A stretch of 64,000 nucleotides of DNA from the NCBI RefSeq assembly GCF_032586175.1, contig NZ_JAWHTE010000023.1:5671-69670 (forward strand). The letters run 5' to 3'. Below the pieces are notes generated by a model. That model worked only from the letters and a program-made list of their open reading frames with translations, did not search any database and was not told the origin of the DNA. The position numbers were made by a program, and so were the translations under genes. Every line of letters begins with the position of its first letter. Position 1 is the first letter of the stretch. Below are positions 26,189 to 34,623 of this stretch, in pieces. Source of the DNA: Ovoidimarina sediminis (GTDB taxonomy: Bacteria > Pseudomonadota > Alphaproteobacteria > Rhodobacterales > Rhodobacteraceae).

Positions 26189-27154
26189 ATGCTCGTAAAC
26201 GGCACATGGACGGAAGACTGGCAACCGGTGCAGAAGGCCGACGCGAAAGGCCGCTTCCTCCGCCAGGTATCCAGCTTCCGCAACTGGATCACCCCCGACG
26301 GCAGCGCGGGGCCCACGGGCAACGCGGGCTTTCCCGCCGAGCCGGGCCGCTACCGCCTCTACGTCGCGCTGATCTGCCCCTGGGCCTCGCGCACCCTGAT
26401 CGCCCGCAAGCTGAAGGGGCTCGACGCCCTGATCCCGGTCACCGTGGTCAACCCGGTTCTCGGCGACCGGGGGTGGGAATTCGGCGGCTATGACGGGGCC
26501 GACGACGATCCGCTCTTCGGCGCGCGCCACATCCACGAACTCTACACCCGCGCCGACCCGCGCTTCACCGGCCGCGCCACCGTCCCGGTGCTCTGGGACA
26601 TGAAGCGAAACGTCCTGGTGAACAACGAAAGCGCCGACATCCTGCGCATGTTCGACACCGCCTTCGAAAGGCGCGCACCCTCGGATCTCCGGCTCTATCC
26701 CCGGGATCTCGCGCCCGAGATCGATGCGCTGAACGCCGAGATCTACGAAACCCTCAACAACGGCGTCTACAAAGCCGGCTTCGCAGGCACGCAGGAGGCC
26801 TATGACGAGGCCGTGGACGGTGTCTTCGCCACCCTCGACCGGCTCGAAGCCCGGCTGACGGGCGATTATCTCTTCGGCGATCGCCTGACCGAAACGGATA
26901 TCCGAACCTTCGTCACCCTGATCCGCTTCGACGCCGCCTATCACGGGATCTTCAAGACGAACCGCCGCCAGATCGCCGACTATCCGCGCCTCTCGGCCTA
27001 CATGCTGCGGATCCTAAGCCTGCCGGGCATGCGCGAGACGGTGAACATGGATCACATCACGCGCGGCTATTACGCGATCAAGGCGCTCAACCCCACACGG
27101 ATCCGGCCCACCGGCCCGAAACATGTCATGGACGCTCTCGGGATGGCGGCCTGA
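26189..27154 (+). CDS. Glutathionyl-hydroquinone reductase (Xi-class GST)
   Basis: A 321-residue enzyme that removes glutathione from glutathionyl-hydroquinones. The catalytic Cys is C63 in LICPWASRTL, the family hallmark; the all-alpha domain begins near residue 170. It starts nine bases after the dioxygenase. Its 3' end overlaps the convergent acyltransferase gene by 29 bases. Confidence 0.9.
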   Translation: MLVNGTWTEDWQPVQKADAKGRFLRQVSSFRNWITPDGSAGPTGNAGFPAEPGRYRLYVALICPWASRTLIARKLKGLDALIPVTVVNPVLGDRGWEFGGYDGADDDPLFGARHIHELYTRADPRFTGRATVPVLWDMKRNVLVNNESADILRMFDTAFERRAPSDLRLYPRDLAPEIDALNAEIYETLNNGVYKAGFAGTQEAYDEAVDGVFATLDRLEARLTGDYLFGDRLTETDIRTFVTLIRFDAAYHGIFKTNRRQIADYPRLSAYMLRILSLPGMRETVNMDHITRGYYAIKALNPTRIRPTGPKHVMDALGMAA

Positions 27155-28142
27155 TCTCTTCCAGGCGCCCGCGCCGCCGGTCCATCGCCCAGATCCCCAG
27201 CAGGCCCAGAACCGGCCCCGCCGCGAACCCCGCGGCCGCCGCCAGCGCGCCCGGGATGCCCTCGGGCAGCGCCCCGGCGATCGGCCCCGACGCGGCCAGC
27301 GCGAAAGCAAGCCACCCCACAGGAAACAGCCAGAGCGCGGCGAAAAGCGACCATGTCGCGCGTTTGTCCGTGTCCTTTCCCTTTGCCGCCCGCCGCGACA
27401 GAAGCCAGGGCAGGCCATTCGGCAGCGACGCCAGCGCCAGAACCGCCGCCGGCAGTACCCGCCGGGCCAATGGCACACGGGCGCGCGCGACCTCCGCCAC
27501 CGGGGGTTCCACCACGTCCCGAAGCCGGGCGCTCAACGCCTCCGTCAGCTGCACCACCCCTTCCTCCGGTGCCTCCGCGCCGACATAGGCCGCCGGATCC
27601 ACCGGCGCCCCGATGGTCAGCCGCGCGTTCGACCGGAACTGCGTCTTGCTGTCATAGTGCAGCCCCACGGGCACGATCCTCAGCCCCTCCGTGCCTCCCG
27701 CCGCCAGCGCCTCCCGCGCGATCCGCGCCGCCCCGTGTTTCAGGGGCAGAAGATGCGGCGCATTGTGGCTCACGCCCTCGGGGAAAAGCGCCAGCACCTG
27801 CCCCTCCGACAGCGCCCCCACGGCCGCCCGGAACGCCCCGTCGTTCCGCCCCGCCTGCGCCCCCACATCCTGCCGCCGGTAGACGGGGATCACCCCGCCG
27901 GCCCGCAGAAGCGGCAGCAGCGGCAGGTAATCCCAAAGAATGCTCGCCGCCAGAAGGCGCGCGTGGCGCGGCAGGAAGCTTGAAAGAAGCACCCCGTCGA
28001 TCAGGCTGTTGGGGTGATTGGCGACCACGATCACCGGGCCGTCGGTCGGAAACCGCTGGGCCCCCTCGATCTCGATCTTCCGGAAAAAGCATTTCATCAG
28101 AACGCGCCCGAACGCGCGCATCAGCCGATCCGCCAGTCTCAT
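27126..28142 (-). CDS. Lysophospholipid/glycerol-phosphate acyltransferase
   Basis: A 338-residue membrane-associated acyltransferase. The acyl-transfer site is NHPNSLIDG, where His and Asp are five residues apart as in GPAT/SCT1-like relatives, and LFPEGVSHNAPHL is the substrate-binding block. The C-terminal third is hydrophobic. The ATG at 28142 overlaps the transporter stop (ATGA), so it is the last gene of the radical SAM operon. With an acyl carrier protein in the same operon, acyl-ACP may be its donor. Confidence 0.85.
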   Translation of the reverse strand: MRLADRLMRAFGRVLMKCFFRKIEIEGAQRFPTDGPVIVVANHPNSLIDGVLLSSFLPRHARLLAASILWDYLPLLPLLRAGGVIPVYRRQDVGAQAGRNDGAFRAAVGALSEGQVLALFPEGVSHNAPHLLPLKHGAARIAREALAAGGTEGLRIVPVGLHYDSKTQFRSNARLTIGAPVDPAAYVGAEAPEEGVVQLTEALSARLRDVVEPPVAEVARARVPLARRVLPAAVLALASLPNGLPWLLSRRAAKGKDTDKRATWSLFAALWLFPVGWLAFALAASGPIAGALPEGIPGALAAAAGFAAGPVLGLLGIWAMDRRRGRLEEIRPPSRERP

Positions 28143-29524
28143 CCTGCGTCTCCATCTGTCCTGACACCCTTCAAAAGCCAGAGGCTCAGCCCCAGAAGCC
28201 CGAGCACGGGCAGGATCCCAAGCTGCTGGCTGCCCGTCAGCGCGGTCACGGCGGCAATGCTCATCGGCGCAACGAAAGAGGTCGCCTTGCCCGCCAGCGC
28301 ATAAAGCCCGAAGGCCTCCGTCATCCGCGCCCCCGGCGCCTGCGCCACCATCAGCGTCCGGCTCGCGGCCTGAAGCGCCCCGCCCGCCGCGCCGATCAGC
28401 GCCCCGAGAAGGTAGAACCCAACATCCGGCAGGCGCGATCCGGGGGCGACCGGCAGGCCGAACAGGCTGTCGGGCGACACCAGCACAAGCGCCCCCGACA
28501 CCGCGATCAGCACGGCGATGGAAACCGCCACCACCGGCATCGGCCCGAACCGCCGGTCGGCCAGCCCGCCAAGCCAGGCGCTGACCGCGCTCGCCAGGAT
28601 CGCCACGATCCCGAACACCCCGATCTCGGGGATCGTCCAGCCCATCACCCCGGCGGCGTAGATCCCGCCGAAGACGTAAAGGCCCGACAGCGCATCGCGG
28701 TACAGCATCGAGGCCGCGAGGAACCGCGCAAGGCTCGGCGTCCGGGGCAGGCGCCTGATCGTCGCCCCGACCCGCCGCAGGCCCGCCACCAGATCGACCG
28801 GCGCACGCGGGCCCGCCGCCCGGTCGCGGATCGTCAGGAAGAACGGCACCATGAACAGCCCGTACCACACCGCGGTGAAGGGCCCGACGAACCGCGTCCC
28901 CTCCCGCGCCGCCGCATCAAGCCCGAAGGCGGGCGCAAACCCGAAAAGCGTCACGCCCGTCTCCGCCCCTTCGGCCAGAAACCCAAGCGCGATCAGAAGC
29001 GCGACAAGCCCGCCGGCATATCCGACGGCGGCGCCTGTGCCCGACACCCGGCCCAGCTCCGCCCGCGGCGCCAGGCCCGGCAGCATCGCATTCGTGAAGG
29101 CGGTCGCACATTCCATCCCGATCAGGCCAAGCGCGAACAGCCCGAGGATCGGCCAGAGCGTTTCCGCCCCCGGCACCGCGAACCAAAGCCCCGCACTCCC
29201 CACCACGTAAAGCCCGGAAAATCCCCAGATCCACGGCATCCGCCGCCCGCTCGCATCCGCCACGGCCCCCAGAACGGGCGACAGGATCGCCATCACCAGC
29301 CCGGCAAGGCCCACGGTCAGCCCCCAGACCGCCTGCGCCTCCGCCCCGCTTCCGATCAGGTCCGTCAGGTAGGGCGCGAAGATGAAGGTCAGCAGAAGCG
29401 TGTTGTAGGGCTGGCTGGCCCAGTCGAAAAGATACCAGGAAAACAGGCGCCTCTGCGCCACTCTTTCCATCGGCGGCGGGGCGGGTTCCGCCCCGTCCGC
29501 AAGGGATGCCATACCTGCGCCCAT
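28139..29524 (-). CDS. MFS transporter, UMF1/Atg22-like
   Basis: A 461-residue membrane protein with about twelve hydrophobic helices. Its start, FSWYLFDWASQPYNTLLLTF, is the signature of UMF1 (Atg22-like) carriers, whose characterised eukaryotic relatives export amino acids from the vacuole. It starts four bases after the radical SAM gene and overlaps the acyltransferase gene. Inside this operon it may export the pathway product or move a precursor. Confidence 0.85.
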   Translation of the reverse strand: MGAGMASLADGAEPAPPPMERVAQRRLFSWYLFDWASQPYNTLLLTFIFAPYLTDLIGSGAEAQAVWGLTVGLAGLVMAILSPVLGAVADASGRRMPWIWGFSGLYVVGSAGLWFAVPGAETLWPILGLFALGLIGMECATAFTNAMLPGLAPRAELGRVSGTGAAVGYAGGLVALLIALGFLAEGAETGVTLFGFAPAFGLDAAAREGTRFVGPFTAVWYGLFMVPFFLTIRDRAAGPRAPVDLVAGLRRVGATIRRLPRTPSLARFLAASMLYRDALSGLYVFGGIYAAGVMGWTIPEIGVFGIVAILASAVSAWLGGLADRRFGPMPVVAVSIAVLIAVSGALVLVSPDSLFGLPVAPGSRLPDVGFYLLGALIGAAGGALQAASRTLMVAQAPGARMTEAFGLYALAGKATSFVAPMSIAAVTALTGSQQLGILPVLGLLGLSLWLLKGVRTDGDAG

Positions 29525-29528
29525 CGCC

Positions 29529-30869
29529 TCAGGCCGACAGCTGCATCGGGAACGGCTGCGGCGCTGAACGCGCCCGCGTCAGATCCATGTAATGCCGCTT
29601 CCGCCGGTTGAACTCGCGCTCGTTGTACACCTCGCCCGCAAGCCACCGGAACCCGCTCTCCAACGCGTCCACGCTCATCCGCAGCGGGCGATAGTTCACG
29701 TCGAACAGCGTGCACCGGTCCCAGAACCGGTCGGTCAGAAGCCGCCCGGTCTGCTTCAGCCGCGCATAAAGCGGCGTGCCCGGAAACGGCGTCTGCACCG
29801 TCAGCTGCACCTCCAGAAGGTTCGATGCCCGCACGAAATCCCGCAACTCGGCAAAGATATCCGGCGTATGGGAATCAAGGCCCAGAACGAAGGTGCCGTT
29901 CACGCTGATCCCCGCCGCCTGGATGCGCGCGATGGCCTCAAGATAGGTGTCGAACCGCCGCGCCTTCCAGTCATGCGGGTCGATCCCGCGCAGGCCCGAG
30001 GCACTCGGGCTCTCCAGCCCGATCAGGATCTGCCGGCACCCGGCCTTCGCCATCAGATCCAGAAGCTCGGGATCGTCGGCCACCGTGATATCGGTCTCCG
30101 TGAACCACTTGAGGTTCAGCGGCGCCATCTCGCGCAACAGCGCCTTGCCCCACTTCTTGTTCACGAAGGTGTTGTCGTCGGCGAACTCCACGAATGGCAG
30201 GTCCACCACCTCCGTCACGGCCCTGAGTTCCGAAATCACCCGCTCCACCGGCTTCTGCTGGAAGCTCGAGGTGATGCGGATGCTCGCCGCGCAGAACTCG
30301 CAATTGATCGGGCACCCGCGCGAGGTCTGCACCGTCACCCGGTTGTAGGGCCGGCCCTTCAGCAGGTCGAACCGCGGCTCGACGTAGTTTTCGGGCTTGA
30401 AGACATCCTTCTTCAGCCCCCGGTAGCGCGGTTTCATGCACCCGGCCTGAAAGTCCCGCACCAGCTCGGGCCAGGCCCCCTCCGCCCCGTCCAGCACGAT
30501 CGCATCGGCATGGGCCTGCGCCTCGTCGGGCATCAGCGTCACGTGAAGGCCGCCCAGCACCACCGGCACGCCCATCGCGCGATACCGGTCGGCCAGCGCA
30601 TAGGTCGCGTCGATCCGCGCGGTGAAGGAGGACAGGCCCACGAGGTCGAACATCGGCAGGTCGCCATCGGCCTCCGGCACCTCGTCGAACTCGATATACT
30701 CGACCTCGACATCGGGCGGCGTCAGCGCGGCGACGGTCAGAAGCCCCAGGCTCGGCAGCGAGGCGATCACCTTGCCCCGGTTCACGAAGCCCGGAAGGGT
30801 CACACCCAGTTCCGCCAGTTCCTTGGTGCGCACCCGCACCCCGCTCATCGCAATCAAACCGATACGCAT
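29529..30869 (-). CDS. B12-binding radical SAM enzyme
   Basis: A 446-residue enzyme. Residues 1-150 match a cobalamin-binding Rossmann domain, including VVLGGLHVTLMPDEAQAHAD. The radical SAM domain has the cluster motif C-x3-C-x2-C in SRGCPINCEFCAA near residue 190. Members of this class methylate unactivated carbons or rearrange carbon skeletons. The start is ATG 30869, whose A is shared with the ACP stop (TGATG); GTG 30872 is also possible. Its substrate may be held on the neighbouring acyl carrier protein, which is inference. Confidence 0.87.
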   Translation of the reverse strand: MRIGLIAMSGVRVRTKELAELGVTLPGFVNRGKVIASLPSLGLLTVAALTPPDVEVEYIEFDEVPEADGDLPMFDLVGLSSFTARIDATYALADRYRAMGVPVVLGGLHVTLMPDEAQAHADAIVLDGAEGAWPELVRDFQAGCMKPRYRGLKKDVFKPENYVEPRFDLLKGRPYNRVTVQTSRGCPINCEFCAASIRITSSFQQKPVERVISELRAVTEVVDLPFVEFADDNTFVNKKWGKALLREMAPLNLKWFTETDITVADDPELLDLMAKAGCRQILIGLESPSASGLRGIDPHDWKARRFDTYLEAIARIQAAGISVNGTFVLGLDSHTPDIFAELRDFVRASNLLEVQLTVQTPFPGTPLYARLKQTGRLLTDRFWDRCTLFDVNYRPLRMSVDALESGFRWLAGEVYNEREFNRRKRHYMDLTRARSAPQPFPMQLSA

Positions 30870-31129
30870 CACGCCGCCTCCTCTTTGCGGGCCAGTTCCC
30901 GCGTTACGATGTCGATCATGCCGGTGATCGTCCCCGCGCTCTCGCTGTCGGCATCGGGGAAGAACAGGTCGAACCGGTCCTCCACCTCCGCCAGAAGTTC
31001 GAGCCGCCCGAGGCTATCCAGCCCGATCGCCGCTCCCAGATCCTCCTCCGGCGCGATCGCCGCGATGTCCTCGCCCGTCAGCTCCGCAAGCGCGGAACGG
31101 ATGGCCGTTTCGATCTCCTGCCGTGTCAT
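30869..31129 (-). CDS. Acyl carrier protein
   Basis: An 86-residue carrier protein. The phosphopantetheine attachment Ser is in IGLDSLGRLELL, preceded by an acidic helix. ATG 31129 is the start, two bases after the stop of the 4-TM gene. It overlaps the radical SAM gene (TGATG). No dedicated ligase or synthase is seen in the window, so it must be loaded by another enzyme, perhaps the general fatty-acid machinery. A stand-alone ACP next to a B12-radical SAM enzyme and an acyltransferase implies an acyl substrate. Confidence 0.9.
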   Translation of the reverse strand: MTRQEIETAIRSALAELTGEDIAAIAPEEDLGAAIGLDSLGRLELLAEVEDRFDLFFPDADSESAGTITGMIDIVTRELARKEEAA

Positions 31130-31131
31130 CG

Positions 31132-31662
31132 TCACACCCTCCGCATCGCGCGCACCGCATCCTGCGCGACGATCGCGAAGGCGATGGTCAGCGCCAGCGT
31201 CGGCACGGCGGTTGCGTATTTCAGCGGCGCCCAGATCGCGGCGCCGATCAGCGTGGCGGGCATCAGGAAATTCCCAAGTGCCATAGTGGCATAGCCCGAT
31301 CTCTTGAAGCGGTGCGGCATCCGGGATGTCGCAAGCCACTTGCCCACCATCACGTGCAGCATCCCCAGCGCGAACATCGCGATATGCGCGAGCCGCAGAA
31401 ACCGGCGCGGCAGCTCGTCATACCCCCCGATCCAGCCCGGCACCGGAAACGGGCCGTCGAACGACCAAAGCCCCATCAGCATCCCGCTCAGCGCCCCGGC
31501 AAGGATCGAGCACCACCCGATCGCCTGCGCCCGCGCCCCCAGATAGGCGGCCTGCCGCGCCTCGGGCGCCAGGGTATTCTCAGGCTCCGGCGCGGCCATC
31601 GCCGCCACCTGCGGCATCGGGATCACGCGGTCTGGACATGCAGTCATCGGATCGCTCCTCAT
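31132..31662 (-). CDS. Four-helix membrane protein of unknown function
   Basis: A 176-residue protein of no family I can name. About 40 polar residues are followed by four hydrophobic segments (near 45-65, 90-110, 125-145 and 148-168). Histidines in LRLAHIAMFALGMLHVMVGK could bind a cofactor such as haem, but that is only a suggestion. The start is ATG 31662 or ATG 31647. It is the first gene of the radical SAM operon, directly behind the operator repeats, so it is part of that system. Confidence 0.7.
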   Translation of the reverse strand: MRSDPMTACPDRVIPMPQVAAMAAPEPENTLAPEARQAAYLGARAQAIGWCSILAGALSGMLMGLWSFDGPFPVPGWIGGYDELPRRFLRLAHIAMFALGMLHVMVGKWLATSRMPHRFKRSGYATMALGNFLMPATLIGAAIWAPLKYATAVPTLALTIAFAIVAQDAVRAMRRV

Positions 31663-31664
31663 TA

Positions 31665-31712
31665 ATTAATCACTGCTCAATATATCCTCCGAAATTAATC
31701 ACCGGTCAATAT
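31665..31712. promoter_or_regulatory. Two direct 19-bp repeats (TetR operator candidates)
   Basis: ATTAATCACTGCTCAATAT (31665-31683) and ATTAATCACCGGTCAATAT (31694-31712) differ only in three central bases and start 29 bp apart. The second is an imperfect palindrome centred on CCGG. They fill the 93-bp gap between the divergent TetR gene and the radical SAM operon, where such a protein would control both. Confidence 0.65.
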
Positions 31713-31755
31713 TTTCCTTGACCTTCCCGTCACTTTTCCTGTAACCCTCTGAAAT

Positions 31756-32343
31756 ATGGCAAGAAGATCAGATCATACGCGCGCAGAACTCAAGGATCTG
31801 GCCCTTGAGGCGGCGCGATCCATCGTGCGGGAAAAGGGCGTTTCCGCCCTTTCCACCCGCAAACTGGCCGACCGAATCGGCTATACCAGCGGAACGATCT
31901 ACCAGGTGTTCCAGAACCGCGACGACCTCGTGGAACAGATGAACACCGAAACCCTGCGCATGCTCTACGCCCATTGCCACGCGCACATGGCGGAAGGCTC
32001 GGTCCAGCATCGCCTGCGCGCGCTCGCCGATGCCTTCGTCAGCTTCGCGAAAACCCACCCCCGGGAATGGGATGCGATCATCAACTACCCCTTCGCCCCC
32101 GAATACCAGGCCACGCCGGCCTATCTGTCCGAGATCCAGCGTCTGCTCGATCTTCTCTGCGAAGCGGTTTCCGAACTCTACGGGCCCGATCAGGCCGATC
32201 GCCGGTTGCGCGATGCCCGGCTTCTCTGGAACGGGCTTTACGGGATCTTCGCCCTCGCCATTGCCGGGCGGCTCAGCCAGGAACGCAGCCTGAACGACGC
32301 GGTGGACGATCTGATCGATCTCTACCTCGCCGCCCGCACCTGA
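31756..32343 (+). CDS. TetR-family transcriptional regulator
   Basis: A 195-residue TetR protein with helix-turn-helix in residues 10-55 (LKDLALEAARSIVREKGVS, LSTRKLADRIGYTSGTIYQVF). The C-terminal part matches the WHG-like ligand domain (residues 85-190). It is divergent from the radical SAM operon, separated by two 19-bp repeats. It converges with the MlrC-like gene, three bases away. It is the likely local repressor of the operon; the ligand is unknown but could be an acyl-CoA. Confidence 0.88.
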   Translation: MARRSDHTRAELKDLALEAARSIVREKGVSALSTRKLADRIGYTSGTIYQVFQNRDDLVEQMNTETLRMLYAHCHAHMAEGSVQHRLRALADAFVSFAKTHPREWDAIINYPFAPEYQATPAYLSEIQRLLDLLCEAVSELYGPDQADRRLRDARLLWNGLYGIFALAIAGRLSQERSLNDAVDDLIDLYLAART

Positions 32344-32346
32344 ACG

Positions 32347-33768
32347 TCAGAGCATACAGGGAAACAGCCCCGGCGCCGCCACCGGGATGATCCGCCCGGC
32401 AATCGGCGCGAAATCCGCCCGGAAATGCGCCGTGCTCTTCACACAGACGATCCGCGCCCCGGCGGGATCAAGCCCGAACATCGTGAACTGCGCGAGATCG
32501 AGGCACTGGTTGCGAATGCTCGTCACCACCACCCGGATATCCGCGCCCGATCCGGGAAGCGACACCACGGCACTCGGCCCCAGCATCCCCACCCCGCCGC
32601 CATACATCTCGCCGGTATAACGGCAGAGGCCGTCGCTCAGGGCCTCCACCCGGAACCGCCCCTCGAAGGGCCGGTCTCCCGCCACGCCCGACCGCCCGCC
32701 CAGCGCCCCCTCGAACGCGGCCCCCACGCCCGCCAGATGGGCTGCCGCCGCAACATCCGGATCGTGCATCAGCCCCAGAAGCGCGCCTCGGGCTCCCGCC
32801 GCCACAAGCGCCCGCAAAAGCCCCGTCGTGTCCGAACTTCCGCCCGCCCCCGGATTGTCCTGCACATCGGCCAGGATCACCGGGCGCGCGCCCTGCCAGG
32901 CCAGCGCCTCGGCCACCCCCGCCTCTGCCGGCAGAAGCTGCCGGTCAAACGCCCCGTCCGCCGCCAGAAGCGCCGCGAAGGCTGCGTCCGCCAACCTGTC
33001 CGCCGCCCCGAGCGACGCCGCATAGGCCACGACGGACGGAAACCGACAGGGCGTCTCGCAGGCCGTGAAGCCCAGCGCCAGTTCCACAAGCGCCCCCGGC
33101 GCATCGGGCAGATCACGGTAAAGCCGCCGCGCCGGATCGGCGCCCGTGTGCTGGGCCTGAAGCGGCACCGCGAAGCCCGCCCGCCGGAACGCCTTCGCCG
33201 GCCGCCCCGCATCCAGACACGCCGCCAGCCGCCCCCAGGCCCGCGCGCCCGTATTCGCCATGTCGAGATGCGGATAGGTCCGGTAGATCGTCATCACATC
33301 CGCCAGCGCCACCATCCGCTCGCTGACATTGGCATGCAGATCGAGGCTCACGGCAATCGGCAGGTCGGGCCCCACGAGGCCCCGCAGCCGCTCCAGCAGC
33401 GCGCCCTCCCCGTCCTCGTCCGACTGCGTGATCATCGCGCCGTGCAAGTCGAGGTAGATCCCGTCAAGCGCCCCGGCCCGCCGCACCCCCTCCACGATCC
33501 GCCCGGCGATCTCGTCGAAGGCGGCATCGGTCACGAACCCCGCGGGCTCCGCCGCGCACCACAGGATCGGCACCAGATCCGCCACCCCCCCGGCTGCCTG
33601 CGCGAAGCCGGCAATCGGCAGGTTCATCCCCCGCGTCTCTTCGATCACCGCCCGGCCGGTCAGAAGCCCGGGCCAGGAATCCGCCATCTCGAATTCCGCC
33701 AGCCCCGTCAGAACCGGGGAATAGGCGTTCGTCTCATGCTGAAACCCGGCGATGGCGATCCGCGGCAT
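32347..33768 (-). CDS. M81-family (MlrC-like) metallopeptidase/amidohydrolase
   Basis: A 473-residue protein of the MlrC family, named after microcystin-degradation enzyme C. The N-terminal metal site is GFQHETNAYSP and the segment DLHANVSERMV carries further His/Asp ligands; LDLHGAMITQSDEDGEG lies before it. The family hydrolyses small amides and peptides. It is the last gene of the minus-strand hydrolase and transporter set, six bases after the alpha/beta hydrolase. A small amide or peptide bond is the natural target, with the exact substrate unknown. Confidence 0.85.
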   Translation of the reverse strand: MPRIAIAGFQHETNAYSPVLTGLAEFEMADSWPGLLTGRAVIEETRGMNLPIAGFAQAAGGVADLVPILWCAAEPAGFVTDAAFDEIAGRIVEGVRRAGALDGIYLDLHGAMITQSDEDGEGALLERLRGLVGPDLPIAVSLDLHANVSERMVALADVMTIYRTYPHLDMANTGARAWGRLAACLDAGRPAKAFRRAGFAVPLQAQHTGADPARRLYRDLPDAPGALVELALGFTACETPCRFPSVVAYAASLGAADRLADAAFAALLAADGAFDRQLLPAEAGVAEALAWQGARPVILADVQDNPGAGGSSDTTGLLRALVAAGARGALLGLMHDPDVAAAAHLAGVGAAFEGALGGRSGVAGDRPFEGRFRVEALSDGLCRYTGEMYGGGVGMLGPSAVVSLPGSGADIRVVVTSIRNQCLDLAQFTMFGLDPAGARIVCVKSTAHFRADFAPIAGRIIPVAAPGLFPCML

Positions 33769-33774
33769 CGCCCC

Positions 33775-34620
33775 TCACGCCCCGTCGAGGATCTCGAGAA
33801 GCGTCGCCGCCACCACCTCCGGCCGGTGCCGCACCATCGAGACATGGCCAAGCCCCGCGATCTCGTGAAACGTGCCGTCCGGCACCAGGTCCGCAACCAC
33901 CCGGCACATCGCGGGCGGGGTCTGAACGTCCTCGGAAAACGCGATCACGTGAAACGGCACCGGGCAGGTCTTCAGCGCCTCCCGGCAATCGAAATCAAGG
34001 CAGGCCTGCCACTGGTCGATGGTGTCCTGCGGGTCCCGGTCGCGAAACCGGATCGTATAGCTTTCCTTGATCTGCGCCCAAAGCGCCGCGTCCCCCAGCG
34101 CCTTCGCCGGAAAGGCATAGGCCGCGTAATGCGGGGCGAGGAAATACTCGGGCAACCGGATCCCCGCGCGCCTCAGGTCGATCTCCGCCTGCATCCAGTC
34201 GCGCGTGAAGCCGTCGATATAGGCCGCCGTCCCGATCGGAATGGCCAGCCGCACCCTCCCGGGGAAATCGATCGCCGTCGCCTGGGTCACAAGCCCGCCC
34301 AGCGACAGCCCCGTCACCACCGCCCGGCCGCCCGCGAAAGCGTCGATCACCGCCGCGCAGTCCCGCGCATAATCCGCCATCGTCCAGGGCGGCGCGGGCG
34401 CGGTCGTCTCCCCGGCCCCGCGCGGGTCGTAGGCGATGCAGCGATAGCGCCCCGAAAGCCGCGCGAACTGCTGCGAATAGGCTTCCGCCGTCTGGTCCCC
34501 GCCGGGAACGAAAACCACATCGGGCCCCGCCCCCTCGGTCACCACCCGCATCGAAACGCCCTCGGCCGTCTCCAGCCTGTGGGTCTCCGCCCGCGGCGAA
34601 AAGCCGGGAAAGACGGCCAT
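33775..34620 (-). CDS. Alpha/beta hydrolase
   Basis: A 281-residue serine hydrolase: oxyanion region VFVPGGDQTAEAYSQQF, nucleophile S106 in GLSLGG, acid Asp in AFSEDVQTPP and His in GLGHVSMV. No signal peptide is visible, so it should act in the cytoplasm. It starts three bases after a CocE/NonD hydrolase stop and is followed by the MlrC-like gene, so the three probably break different bonds in one compound. Confidence 0.87.
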   Translation of the reverse strand: MAVFPGFSPRAETHRLETAEGVSMRVVTEGAGPDVVFVPGGDQTAEAYSQQFARLSGRYRCIAYDPRGAGETTAPAPPWTMADYARDCAAVIDAFAGGRAVVTGLSLGGLVTQATAIDFPGRVRLAIPIGTAAYIDGFTRDWMQAEIDLRRAGIRLPEYFLAPHYAAYAFPAKALGDAALWAQIKESYTIRFRDRDPQDTIDQWQACLDFDCREALKTCPVPFHVIAFSEDVQTPPAMCRVVADLVPDGTFHEIAGLGHVSMVRHRPEVVAATLLEILDGA

Positions 34621-34623
34621 GGG

